This document shows positions 1-8,600 of a stretch of 20,054 nt of DNA, piece by piece (position 1 is the first letter of the stretch; every line of letters starts with the position of its first letter). Under the pieces are notes generated by a model, which was not told where the DNA came from, did not search any database, and saw only the letters and a list, made by a program, of their open reading frames with translations. The position numbers were made by a program, and so were the translations under genes. Source of the stretch: Bacteroidota bacterium (GTDB lineage: Bacteria; Bacteroidota; Bacteroidia; Bacteroidales; F082); assembly GCA_002686705.1 (NCBI GenBank), contig NYYH01000027.1, forward strand, positions 1 through 20,054, written 5' to 3'.

Positions 1-368
1 CAAATAAGATCAGTAGTTTTACTCTACCACTCGGAGCAACTGTAAATATGGACGGAACCGCACTCTACGAATGTATTGCTGCCATATTTATCGCACAAGC
101 ATATGGTATTGACCTCACATTTTTACAACAATTAATTATTGTGCTAACGGCTTTATTGGCTTCAATTGGTGCAGCTGCTATACCAATGGCAGGGCTAGTT
201 ATGATGACTGTAATATTAACTGCTATCGGGCTACCACTAGAAGGAGTAGGATTAATAATTGCTGTTGACAGGATATTGGATATGTTTCGCACAGCCACCA
301 ATGTATGGAGTGATAGTTGTGGTGCAGTGGTAATCGCAAAAACTGAAGGTGAGAAATTGATGGTTTAA
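1..368 (+). CDS. Sodium/proton:glutamate-aspartate symporter (DAACS/SLC1 family), C-terminal part
   Basis: The C-terminal part of an inner-membrane acidic amino-acid (or C4-dicarboxylate) symporter; the 5' end lies outside the window. The reading frame is open from base 3, so the ATG at 48 is internal. The peptide just before and after it contains [16 protein letters not shown], the signature of this family, where NMDGT contributes to sodium and substrate binding in TM7. The next conserved block, [17 protein letters not shown], is TM8. It has the Asp, Arg, Thr and Asn positions that contact substrate in GltPh and the EAATs. The Arg is the residue that pairs with an acidic side chain and is replaced in neutral amino-acid transporters of the family, so glutamate or aspartate is the likely substrate (inference). 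The protein ends shortly after the family's usual C-terminal VVIAKTEGE segment, so the 3' end is intact. The phosphofructokinase gene begins 17 bp later on the same strand and may be co-transcribed. Confidence 0.93.
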   Translation, partial: NKISSFTLPLGATVNMDGTALYECIAAIFIAQAYGIDLTFLQQLIIVLTALLASIGAAAIPMAGLVMMTVILTAIGLPLEGVGLIIAVDRILDMFRTATNVWSDSCGAVVIAKTEGEKLMV

Positions 369-385
369 TCTATGAAGTATAGGGA

Positions 386-1411
386 ATGAGTAAACATAAA
401 AAAATAGCCATACTTACAGCAGGCGGTGATTGCCCTGGCTTAAATGCCGCGATTCGCGGAGTTGGAAAAACAGCAATTGTTAAATATGGTATGGAAGTTA
501 TAGGCATATCCTCTGGATTTTTAGGTTTGCTCGACAAGGAATATTTCCCACTTGAGGAGAATATGTTGTCAGGTTTACTTACCGAAGGGGGAACTATACT
601 TGGCACTTCACGTGAAAAGCCTTTTAAGAAATCTAAGCGTCATAATATTGACAAACCAAACCGTATAAAGGAAACCTATAACGAACTTGGACTTGATTGT
701 TTGGTGTGTATTGGCGGAAACGGTACACAAAAAACTGCCGCCCTTCTTGTTGAAGAAGGACTTAATATAATTGGGATACCCAAGACAATAGATAATGATG
801 TGTGGGGAACAGATCAAACATTTGGATTTGATTCTGCTTTGGGTATATGCACAGATGCCATAGATAGGTTACATTCAACTGCAAACTCACATAAGCGCAT
901 TATGGTAATTGAAATTATGGGACATCGAGCCGGATGGTTGGCATTGTATTCAGGATTAGCAGGGGGGGGTGACGTTATTTTAATTCCCGAGCTTAATTAT
1001 AGTATGGAAGTTGTAAATAACTATCTTCTTAAACGTGCCAGAAAGAAAAAGCCATATTCAATTGTTGTTGTTGCTGAAGGCATCAAAAAACCGAGTAAAG
1101 ATCAATCGGCGGCTTCATACATTGCCGAACGAATTGAAGCTGGAACTGGTATGGAAACCCGTAAAACAATACTAGGTTATATTCAACGCGGAGGTAGTCC
1201 ATCACCGATGGATCGAATTCTGGCAACCCGATTTGGAGCATATACTGTTGATTTAATTGCTAATGAGAATTATGGTAGGATGGTTATTAAGAAAGGTGAA
1301 AAAATCAAAGACATTAAACTTAGCGATGTTGGAAGTAAGCTTAGATTAGTTCCTAAAAATCATAAATTAATAGTAAAAGCAAGAGGACTTGATATTTGCT
1401 TTGGTGGATGA
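386..1411 (+). CDS. pfkA: 6-phosphofructokinase, Gly/Lys mixed-motif type
   Basis: Phosphorylates fructose 6-phosphate to fructose 1,6-bisphosphate in glycolysis; cytosolic. At 341 residues it is near the usual bacterial length of about 320. Visible landmarks are TAGGDCPGLNAAIRG (residues 11-25), GTSREKPF (73-80), IGGNGT (109-114), PKTIDND (132-138, catalytic Asp136), IEIMGH (175-180), VAEG (229-232) and GYIQRGGSPSPMDR (264-277). Compared with E. coli PfkA, the position of Gly104 is Gly113, typical of ATP users. The position of Gly124 is Lys133, typical of pyrophosphate-type and clade X enzymes. Asp103 is replaced by Asn112, Arg171 by His180 and His249 by Tyr265. I infer an ATP-dependent enzyme of the G104/K124 class, but the phosphoryl donor is not settled by sequence. 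The gene follows the symporter by 17 bp and converges on the YfcC gene. A run of eight G at 962-969 encodes part of AGGGD. Confidence 0.93.
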   Translation: MSKHKKIAILTAGGDCPGLNAAIRGVGKTAIVKYGMEVIGISSGFLGLLDKEYFPLEENMLSGLLTEGGTILGTSREKPFKKSKRHNIDKPNRIKETYNELGLDCLVCIGGNGTQKTAALLVEEGLNIIGIPKTIDNDVWGTDQTFGFDSALGICTDAIDRLHSTANSHKRIMVIEIMGHRAGWLALYSGLAGGGDVILIPELNYSMEVVNNYLLKRARKKKPYSIVVVAEGIKKPSKDQSAASYIAERIEAGTGMETRKTILGYIQRGGSPSPMDRILATRFGAYTVDLIANENYGRMVIKKGEKIKDIKLSDVGSKLRLVPKNHKLIVKARGLDICFGG

Positions 1412-1451
1412 TTTGTAAGTAATTGGTTATGAGAGAAAATGCTATTCATCT

Positions 1452-3047
1452 TCAAAACCCATCAAGCTGCATTGTAACTGTTGGTATAAGCAATAACCAC
1501 CCAAGGATAATAAGAACAAGCATAAATGGAGCAATCCATTTTACCCAACTATCGTACGGAATTTTTGCTACTCCGAGTACTCCAATCAATACGCCTGATG
1601 TTGGCGTTATCATATTTGTAAAACCATCGCCAAACTGAAATGCCATTATCGTTGCTTGACGTGATAAATTTACCAAATCGGAAAATGGAGCCATTACAGG
1701 CATTGTTAGTGCCGCTTTTGCAGAGCCAGATGGTATTATAATGTTTATCATATTCTGAATTACATACATCACGCTAACAGTTCCCAACTTACCCATGCCT
1801 TCCATTGAAGTTGAGACCCTATATAATATTGTATCAATAATTTTTCCATCTTCAAGAACTACAAGTATACCACCGGCAAGGCCTACAATCAAAGCTGCCG
1901 ACATTATATCTTTTGCTCCCTCAAGAAATTGTTTTGTTATATCATTGGCACTGTAATTAAAAGCAATTCCGGAAAATAAACCCAAGGCGAGAAATAAGCT
2001 GGCAATTTCTTCAATATACCATGCATATCCCATTACTCCTACAACCAGAAATACTATTGTGAAAAGTAATAAGTTGAGTATAAAAAAATGTATTGATTTC
2101 CGAAGGCTTATAATACCAATAATTATAAAAAGAACTGTTGATACAGGAACGGCTGAAATTATATTTGTTGAATTCCCGATCTTCATTTCTGTTAGCGGGT
2201 ATATCCATGAAAATATTACCAGTCCAAAGGAAATAAATAGAAATACAAACCAGGCAATACGTGGAGTATCATAATCAATTTCCTCAATTTTGCTTGTATT
2301 GCGGTTACGCCAATAAGAATCGGTTTCATAAACAGGTGATCGTTTTGGGTTTTTTTGAATTTTGGATGCGTAGCGTAATATCCATGTAATGCCTACAAGA
2401 TTAATCACAAACCAGCAAAATAATCGATACCCAAAACCTGAAAACAATGGTAAATCTGAAATGCCTTGTGCAATACCTATAGTAAAAGGATTAAGTACTG
2501 CCCCTGCAAAACCCAAGCCTGCAGCTACAAAACTCATGCTTACACCAATAATTGAATCGTAACCCATTGAAATGGACAATGGTACAAGTATTATAATGAA
2601 GGCAATTGTTTCTTCACTCATTCCAAAAACGGCACCAAAAACACTAAAAACCAGCATTATCAAGGTTAGAATTATATTATTCACTCCTATCCTGGCAAGC
2701 AGTTTATTCTTTTCTAGTTTTTTAGTGAATTGTAGAAATGAGAATATTCCAATATCAATGGCTTTCGAACTATTTACAATCCAAAAAGCGCCACCGATCA
2801 TTAGTATAAAAACGATGATACCAGATTGGTTAACAAATCCCTGAAAGAAAGCTTCAAAAATTTGCCATGTTTGTGGCTGACTATCTACATAATGAAATGA
2901 ACCTTTCTCAATAACAGTTCTTTCAATACCGTTTACATTAATAGTTTTCCTGCTGTATTCTCCCCCTGGGATAAACCAAGTAAGTATTGCAGCCAGAACT
3001 ATTATACTGAAAATAATAACGTAAGTATGCGGTATTTTTTTTAGCAT
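1452..3047 (-). CDS. YfcC family membrane carrier (DcuC/ArcD-like)
   Basis: A 531-residue polytopic inner-membrane protein of the YfcC family (C4-dicarboxylate/basic amino-acid carrier superfamily, PF03606). It opens with a membrane segment (PHTYVIIFSIIVLAAILTWF, about residues 6-25) followed by PGGEY, characteristic of this family. A periplasmic or cytosolic stretch and then roughly a dozen hydrophobic segments follow. The C-terminal half carries the conserved IIPSGSAKAALTMPVMAP and FGDGFTNMITPTSGVL motifs, which in this superfamily form the re-entrant or substrate-binding regions. Length fits the family (about 500). Members have been assigned to arginine/ornithine exchange, dipeptide or acetate-related transport, so I do not name the substrate. 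The start chosen is ATG at 3047, about 45 bp downstream of a TATATTTG promoter element. The gene stands alone, convergent with the phosphofructokinase (40 bp gap). Confidence 0.88.
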   Translation of the reverse strand: MLKKIPHTYVIIFSIIVLAAILTWFIPGGEYSRKTINVNGIERTVIEKGSFHYVDSQPQTWQIFEAFFQGFVNQSGIIVFILMIGGAFWIVNSSKAIDIGIFSFLQFTKKLEKNKLLARIGVNNIILTLIMLVFSVFGAVFGMSEETIAFIIILVPLSISMGYDSIIGVSMSFVAAGLGFAGAVLNPFTIGIAQGISDLPLFSGFGYRLFCWFVINLVGITWILRYASKIQKNPKRSPVYETDSYWRNRNTSKIEEIDYDTPRIAWFVFLFISFGLVIFSWIYPLTEMKIGNSTNIISAVPVSTVLFIIIGIISLRKSIHFFILNLLLFTIVFLVVGVMGYAWYIEEIASLFLALGLFSGIAFNYSANDITKQFLEGAKDIMSAALIVGLAGGILVVLEDGKIIDTILYRVSTSMEGMGKLGTVSVMYVIQNMINIIIPSGSAKAALTMPVMAPFSDLVNLSRQATIMAFQFGDGFTNMITPTSGVLIGVLGVAKIPYDSWVKWIAPFMLVLIILGWLLLIPTVTMQLDGF

Positions 3048-3091
3048 TTATAAGTATTTTACAATTAGATAATAGATATAAATTGTCCGTG

Positions 3092-3099
3092 CAAATATA
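3092..3099 (-). promoter_or_regulatory. Bacteroidota-type -7 element upstream of the YfcC gene
   Basis: On the minus strand these bases read TATATTTG, a perfect match to the Bacteroidota -7 consensus TAnnTTTG. Transcription would start near 3085, giving a leader of about 38 nt before the ATG at 3047. No clear TTG -33 element is visible at the expected spacing, so the call rests on the -7 box and its position. Confidence 0.55.
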
Positions 3100-3266
3100 T
3101 ATTAGTTTCTAAAGTAAAATATTAATAGTTATTGGAATGAGATTGCGGAATTTTATAGCAATCCAAGGATTAAATTAGAACTGAATCTATCAAATGAAGT
3201 TAAACCTACTTCCGATGAGTCAGGTAATAATTCTTTGGCACTATGTAAACGAAAAACTACTAACTT

Positions 3267-3617
3267 CTAGATCAGCTTATAGTTAATCTTGTAGCAAATT
3301 TGCATACCTGCGTACCTTGCAAGTTCTTTGCGGCTTATCTTTTCAATAGCTTTGGTAACATGTGCCTTCATTATTGGGCTCGTACAATTAATACAATCAA
3401 CTTTAAATGTACCATCTTTATTAATTGTTAATCTAACCAGTACACAGCACTCAAACTTACTATCCTTAGCGAATTTAGGGTATTTAAGTTCTTGCTTTAA
3501 TAATGTAGACACCTCTTTCGAAGCATTATTAGTTTTTGTTACTGGGTTAGCAGCAAAAGCTGTTCCGGTAAGGAACATGCTCACTGCTATCAAAAAGGTT
3601 GCGATTCTTGATTTCAT
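3267..3617 (-). CDS. Small secreted protein with TonB C-terminal-like domain
   Basis: A 116-residue exported protein. Residues 1-23 are a clear Sec signal peptide (basic MKSR, hydrophobic core, cleavage likely after TAFAA). The mature part has YPKFA (46-50) followed by VLVRLTINKDGTFKV (59-73), the pattern of the TonB_C fold (YPxxA, then beta strands around xDGxV), and it ends on a final beta strand. It lacks the membrane anchor and proline-rich linker of a true TonB, so it is not an energy transducer by itself. Such stand-alone secreted TonB_C domains are frequent in Bacteroidota and their role is mostly unknown. Five cysteines (57, 58, 75, 78, 108), including a CINC pair at 75-78, are unusual and suggest disulfides in the periplasm (inference). 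It stops at TAG, which shows TAG is used as a normal stop in this genome. It is divergent from the S41 protease gene. Confidence 0.7.
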   Translation of the reverse strand: MKSRIATFLIAVSMFLTGTAFAANPVTKTNNASKEVSTLLKQELKYPKFAKDSKFECCVLVRLTINKDGTFKVDCINCTSPIMKAHVTKAIEKISRKELARYAGMQICYKINYKLI

Positions 3618-3749
3618 GGCAGTAAAATTTAGAAATGTTTCAACCTATAAAACACCAATAGTATACCGCAATTTATAATTAAAAGAGGATCAGCAACTTA
3701 TCGTCTTAATTTGTATTGTGAGTTCAAAAAAATGTTCGCACTCAAACAC

Positions 3750-3773
3750 AAAGTGTCTAAGTTCGTACACTTT
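3750..3773. repeat. Inverted repeat AAAGTGT/ACACTTT
   Basis: AAAGTGT (3750-3756) and ACACTTT (3767-3773) are perfect inverse complements separated by 10 bases. A short T run (3771-3774) follows the right arm, so a weak plus-strand hairpin is possible. No plus-strand gene ends nearby, so a terminator role is not supported; a binding site or a structured leader is equally possible. Confidence 0.4.
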
Positions 3774-3860
3774 TATGGTTCGTAATGTTTATTGAAAAAT
3801 TGTGAAATAGAGAATTGAGATTGCTGAGACATTCATAATTAGAGATATATGGAGTTTAAA

Positions 3861-3921
3861 TGTTCAATTCACCATTATGGTATAAAGGTTGTACAACAAC
3901 TCAAATAGGAGTAATTGAACA
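3861..3921. repeat. Nested palindromes upstream of the S41 protease gene
   Basis: An outer 9-bp perfect inverted repeat, TGTTCAATT (3861-3869) and AATTGAACA (3913-3921), encloses two smaller perfect palindromes: ACCATTATGGT (3871-3881) and GTTGTACAAC (3888-3897). The block lies 50-110 bp upstream of the protease start codon. The layout would suit operator sites for a dimeric regulator or a multi-stem RNA or cruciform. Function is not known. Confidence 0.5.
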
Positions 3922-3949
3922 ATAGATATTCTTGTTAATTTCAATTTTA

Positions 3950-3957
3950 TAATTTTG
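3950..3957 (+). promoter_or_regulatory. Possible -7 promoter element of the S41 protease gene
   Basis: TAATTTTG matches the Bacteroidota consensus TAnnTTTG. It lies only 14 bp before the ATG at 3972, so the transcript would have a very short leader. A TTG at 3932-3934 is closer than the usual -33 spacing (15 bp spacer instead of about 19). Treat as tentative. Confidence 0.35.
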
Positions 3958-3971
3958 CAAAAAAATATTTA

Positions 3972-5594
3972 ATGAGTAAAAAAAATAATAAAATTCAGAT
4001 ATACCTTCCTTTTGCATTTTCAATTGTCCTTATCGCTGGTATGTGGCTTGGCTCGCTAATGGTTGGAAATCAAAACGTAAGTAACACTATTCTACCAATT
4101 GGTCATAATTCGTACAACAAGCTTGATGATGTTCTCGATTATATTGTACAAGATTATGTTGATTCAGTTGCATTAAACGGTCTTGAAACGGATGCGATTA
4201 GAGGTATGCTTAAGAAACTGGATCCACATTCAATGTATATAACTAATGAAGAATTTCACCATGTAAACGATCCTTTAATGGGCAGTTTCGAAGGAATTGG
4301 AATTTCGTTTCGGATCGAAAAAGATACAATAACGGTTATTAATCCAATCCCTGGAGGACCATCTGAAAAAGTTGGCCTTATGGCAGGCGACAGAATTGTA
4401 AATATTGATGATACACTTGTTGCAGGTATTGGGATTACTAATAATGGTGCTATAAAAAAACTCAAGGGAAAAAAGGGGACGAAAGTAACAGTTAGTAATT
4501 ACCGCCGGGGTGTACCAAAATTAATTGATTTTACGATAACACGTGATGTGATACCTACTTATAGCATTGATATTGCATATATGGTTGATGATAGCATTGG
4601 TTACATAAAGCTGAATAAGTTCTCTGCAACAACTTATGATGAATTTAAAGAAGCTGCTGGACAACTTAAGGAACAGGGAATGACCAAATTAATCCTTGAC
4701 TTGAGGAGTAATCCGGGAGGCTTTCTACAGGCGGCCATCGATATTAGTGATGAATTTATCATTGATGGTCAACTAATAGTATATACTGAAGGCAATAACC
4801 GTCAGAGACAACACGCTTTTGCTACTGAAGTTGGTGATTTTGAACAAACTGATGTAGCAGTTCTTATCGATGAAAATTCGGCATCAGCAAGTGAAATCGT
4901 TGCTGGTGCATTACAGGATAACGATAAAGGTTTAATAATTGGACGACGCTCTTTTGGTAAAGGATTGGTTCAGGAGCAAATTAATCTTCCAGATGGTTCT
5001 GCCGTTAGGCTTACTGTGTCGAGATATTATACACCTACAGGACGTTGCATTCAAAAACCTTATGAAAATGGTAATAAAGAGGGCTATTATGAAGATCATA
5101 TTCAGCGTTATCTAAATGGGGAACTGCAAAGTCAGGATAGTATTCATTTTGATGATTCTCTACAATTTACAACTCCTGCCGGAAAAACTGTTTATGGCGG
5201 TGGCGGTATAATGCCAGACATTTTTGTTCCTATCGTAACTGACACAATACATACATCCTATAATATACTTGCCAACAAAGGTTTAATTTTCCAATTTGCT
5301 TTTGATTATACGGACAGGCACAGAGCCAACTTAAATAAATATAAAGACTTTGATGCCTTCAACCGTGAGTTTAATATGGACAACAGAACCTTTAATGAGC
5401 TTATTGCTTACGCAGATGGAAAAGGGATAAAACTGACAGATAATAAAATAGATATATCAAAAGAAAAAATAGAAACCCTATTTAAGGCATTTGTAGGTAG
5501 GAATGTACTTAACGAAAAAGGTTTTTACCCTATTTATCATAATATTGATACTACTTTTTTAAGGGCTGTAGATGAAATTAGGAATTTTAATTAA
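3972..5594 (+). CDS. S41 family C-terminal processing peptidase (CtpA/Prc-like)
   Basis: A membrane-anchored periplasmic serine protease that trims or degrades exported proteins from the C-terminus. Residues 10-32 are a signal anchor (IYLPFAFSIVLIAGMWLGSL). A helical region follows (about 45-100, including LDPHSMYI), then a PDZ domain from about 100 to 190 (GSFEGIGISF, GGPSEKVGLMAGDRIVNIDD), which recognises substrate tails. The peptidase core runs from about 195 to 400. It carries LILDLRSNPGG (240-250), the nucleophile motif ENSASASE with Ser305, and RSFGKGLVQ with Lys330. The Ser-Lys spacing of 25 residues matches the catalytic dyad of E. coli Prc (Ser452/Lys477). The 540 residues include a C-terminal extension after about 430 that is common in Bacteroidota homologues. 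The gene is complete and apparently monocistronic, convergent with the macroglobulin gene. Substrates cannot be inferred. Confidence 0.93.
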   Translation: MSKKNNKIQIYLPFAFSIVLIAGMWLGSLMVGNQNVSNTILPIGHNSYNKLDDVLDYIVQDYVDSVALNGLETDAIRGMLKKLDPHSMYITNEEFHHVNDPLMGSFEGIGISFRIEKDTITVINPIPGGPSEKVGLMAGDRIVNIDDTLVAGIGITNNGAIKKLKGKKGTKVTVSNYRRGVPKLIDFTITRDVIPTYSIDIAYMVDDSIGYIKLNKFSATTYDEFKEAAGQLKEQGMTKLILDLRSNPGGFLQAAIDISDEFIIDGQLIVYTEGNNRQRQHAFATEVGDFEQTDVAVLIDENSASASEIVAGALQDNDKGLIIGRRSFGKGLVQEQINLPDGSAVRLTVSRYYTPTGRCIQKPYENGNKEGYYEDHIQRYLNGELQSQDSIHFDDSLQFTTPAGKTVYGGGGIMPDIFVPIVTDTIHTSYNILANKGLIFQFAFDYTDRHRANLNKYKDFDAFNREFNMDNRTFNELIAYADGKGIKLTDNKIDISKEKIETLFKAFVGRNVLNEKGFYPIYHNIDTTFLRAVDEIRNFN

Positions 5595-5605
5595 TAAGTA
5601 GCCTC

Positions 5606-5621
5606 TTCAGCATACGCTGAA
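5606..5621. terminator. Candidate shared terminator hairpin between convergent genes
   Basis: TTCAGC (5606-5611), loop ATAC, GCTGAA (5616-5621) form a perfect 6-bp stem in the 41-bp gap between the stops of the S41 protease (+) and the macroglobulin gene (-). The stem is symmetrical, so it could act in both directions. There is no strong T tract on either side (TTTT in minus orientation lies upstream of the stem), so efficiency is uncertain. Confidence 0.42.
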
Positions 5622-5635
5622 AATTATCAACATCA

Positions 5636-8600
5636 TTATTGCTCTGATACTTTTACCCTTAGCCCTGATGAATGTGCTGAAAATTCAGGAGCATACATGC
5701 TTTGTATGGTAGCAATACCAACTGTAAAATCACCAATTTGCGTAACATATAACGGATATTCAAGTACATAGGTTCCTTTATTTAAATAGCGTATAAAAAA
5801 GTCGGTGCTAACATCCGTGATATTCTTGTAATACCATAGTCCACCATTATATGTATACCCTGACAAAGGTGATACTGGCTCGAAAGCAGTAGCCCTCATA
5901 TCATTCAGATGAATATATTCCATATTTCTGTCGGTACTGATAATTAAGTGTGAAATTATTTTATCTCCTGGATTTAACTCCAGATTTGTGTCAACAGGTA
6001 TGAGTATAGGTCCTGATGGAGTAAGCTTTTCAATGAACAACTTTTTGTTAATTGACAGGGGTGAAATATTAGTCTTTATTTTATCCAGATCTTCAAAATA
6101 TTGCCAGTAAGCTGCCCCCCAGGCGATATGATTGTTAGGGTTAGTTATTGATATTTGCGAAAGCTCAGGGGTAATCTCACTTCCCGACCAGGACGTACTG
6201 AAATAACCAGTACCAGATTCTGCTGTGATGTCACTATTGCCATTAATATCAATAATCTGGTTGCCTACGGTGATATCAACAAGATTGTTATTATCAAGAG
6301 CATTATTTCCAAACATCAACAAGGTGTAAACAGCTTCAGCTGTTGCTGATGAAGTATTCCAATGTTGGGTTTGCTTTTGTTTTAGTAACCATATTTTTAA
6401 CTGTTCAATTATTGTAGGATTGTTTTCTAATTCCGAAAACGTTTCAATCATCATTGTTTGTGTTTCTATAGGTGCTTGATACCAGTTCCATCCTGCTTTT
6501 TGACGCCAGTACATACCCATTTCTTTATTGTATAGAGATCTTTCTTTTAACGACCTAATAATTGCTTCCGAATCATTACGATAGCCAAATTTATTGAGGG
6601 TTATAGCCATCATTCCTTGTAAATAATTAGATTGTTTTAGCCAGTATTTTTTTGTCTGATCAATATAATATTGAAAAGCTTCTTTTGATTTTTCAGGTAT
6701 GGGCATTATATCTACAAGTAAGGCCCTGATATACAAATATTGAGTTTGTGAACTTCTTATTTGATAGTTATTTAATGATTTACCACTTTTCTTTTTAAGG
6801 GTTACATAATCATTAGCAATTTTAGCATCTAACCATGAAACAGCTTTCTTAACCATGTGAAAGCGTTTCTTATCACTATCCAGATCTATTACACCTTTGT
6901 GGTTCAGCTTTGCCATTCCAAGTACAATTGTTTGCGTTGTATGCCGATCCTCACGCATTCCTTTAAACCATGGCCAGGCACCACTTGATAACTGAGCTTC
7001 CAACAACTTTCTGGTTAGGTTTTCTTTTTCGTTAGCCATACGATTAACATCAAATAGTATACTTATTCTGCGTTTTTGTTCTGTTTCATCTTCGGCATCA
7101 AGAACCCAAGGTGTTGAAGTAATAATTATATTTTTGAGATCCTGATTTTTTTCAAGATTTGACAGAAATGCATCCGGAGTTTTATATTTCCAACTTTCAA
7201 AAACAGCCTTTATTTTTGGATTACTATTTACAATGTACGATGATAACGCATTTGCAAAATAATTATTAAAAAGAGACATGTTGTTCTTACTGCCAGGAGA
7301 ACTTAAATAAGGCAATGCTTGAATAGCATACCATGCCGGGTTTGAAGTAAATTCAAGAGTGTACCTATAGTTCCTTATTGACGATTCCTTTTTGTTAAAT
7401 TCGGACAGACCCTTGAAACTGAAATTAGCTGTGCTTAAAGCGCTAACATTCATCGGCATTGTATTAGTGACCAACATCCTGTTTGTGAGCACCGGAAACA
7501 TTCTTTCTTCTCCATCTATGAAAGTTCCGGTTGAAGCCGTTATCCTGAAACCTAACATATTAATATTTTCAGGAATGCTAATACCCCAGCTAACTGAAAT
7601 ACTTTGTTTTGGATCAATGTTTTGCGAAATTGTTTTGTGATTATTCGCTATGAATATAGACAATGGTTCCATGGTAATGGCATCAAAAAATTCAATATTA
7701 GTCTTAGCCAATATTTCATTTTCAGTAAAGTTAATTACCTTGGCAGAGAATATTAATGTGTCTCCTTGCCTTACAAACCTTGGAACATTTGGAATTATCA
7801 TCAACTCTTTTTGCGATTTTATTTTTCTTTCAAGCGTCCCTACCTTAAGATCATTAGTGTAGGCTAGCATCATTACCTTCCATTCAGTAAGTGCATCGGG
7901 TGTGGTGAATTTAAACACTGCATTTCCCAAACTATCAGTTTTTAAGTTTGCATAAAAGAATGCAGTTTCGCTAAAATTTTTTCGTAAAGGAATGATTACT
8001 TGTTCTTCATTTTCTTCTTCTGCAATAGACTCGTTATCCTTTTCTATTTTTACTCCATCAACCTCACCAAAAGTATCCTGATTAACCGACTTACGAACTG
8101 CCGAGGTCTCTAGAAAAACACCATCCATTGTGCTTTGTATACCATACCTGTTTCCTATAAATTGATAGCCAAACCAATTAACTGCTGGATATTCAATGCG
8201 ATGAACTTTAAAATATTTTAGCTTTTTAGCAACTAATGTTGACGATAACGAACTGACAAACTGATTTGATTCCCATTTTGATGACTGCCTTTTATCATAA
8301 TATAGTTTCATTTGCCAGCTATTTGGCCTAAAAATATCTAGTGATGCATCATACATCCCTGCTAACAATTCAGCAGCAAACTTTTGTCCTTTATTGCCAC
8401 TGATTGTAACACTCCATTCTTCATTAATTCCCGGGATTAGATGATTGCGGAACGTGCTAAGTTTTATATCCAGTTTTTTATTCGAATAAGGTACGATAAC
8501 CTTGAGATTGTTAGAATATAAACTGTTGAATCGTACCATAGTTAGATTAACAGAAAAATTTCCCCGATATGCTTCAGTAACCGGAATACTAATTGTTTTC

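Larger units (their letters stand above)
3618..3971. other. Intergenic region between divergent genes, rich in palindromes
   Basis: This 354-bp AT-rich stretch carries no credible protein-coding frame. It separates the TonB-C-like gene (-) from the S41 protease gene (+) and must hold both promoters. It contains a 7-bp hairpin at 3750-3773, a nested set of palindromes at 3861-3921 and a possible -7 box at 3950-3957, each listed separately. I see no convincing -7 element for the minus-strand gene; the best minus-strand candidate, TATAGGTTG around 3640-3650, fits the consensus poorly. Confidence 0.6.

Noticed and set aside
48..50. ATG at 48 as the start of the symporter gene
   Set aside because: The frame is open to the window's left edge, and the residues before it belong to the conserved LPLGATVN motif.
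2011..2208. Open frames antisense to or overlapping the large genes (for example here, 9820-10089, 10951-11184, 14040-14324, 15348-15773)
   Set aside because: They lie in shadow frames of strongly supported genes, show no motifs and have unlikely composition.
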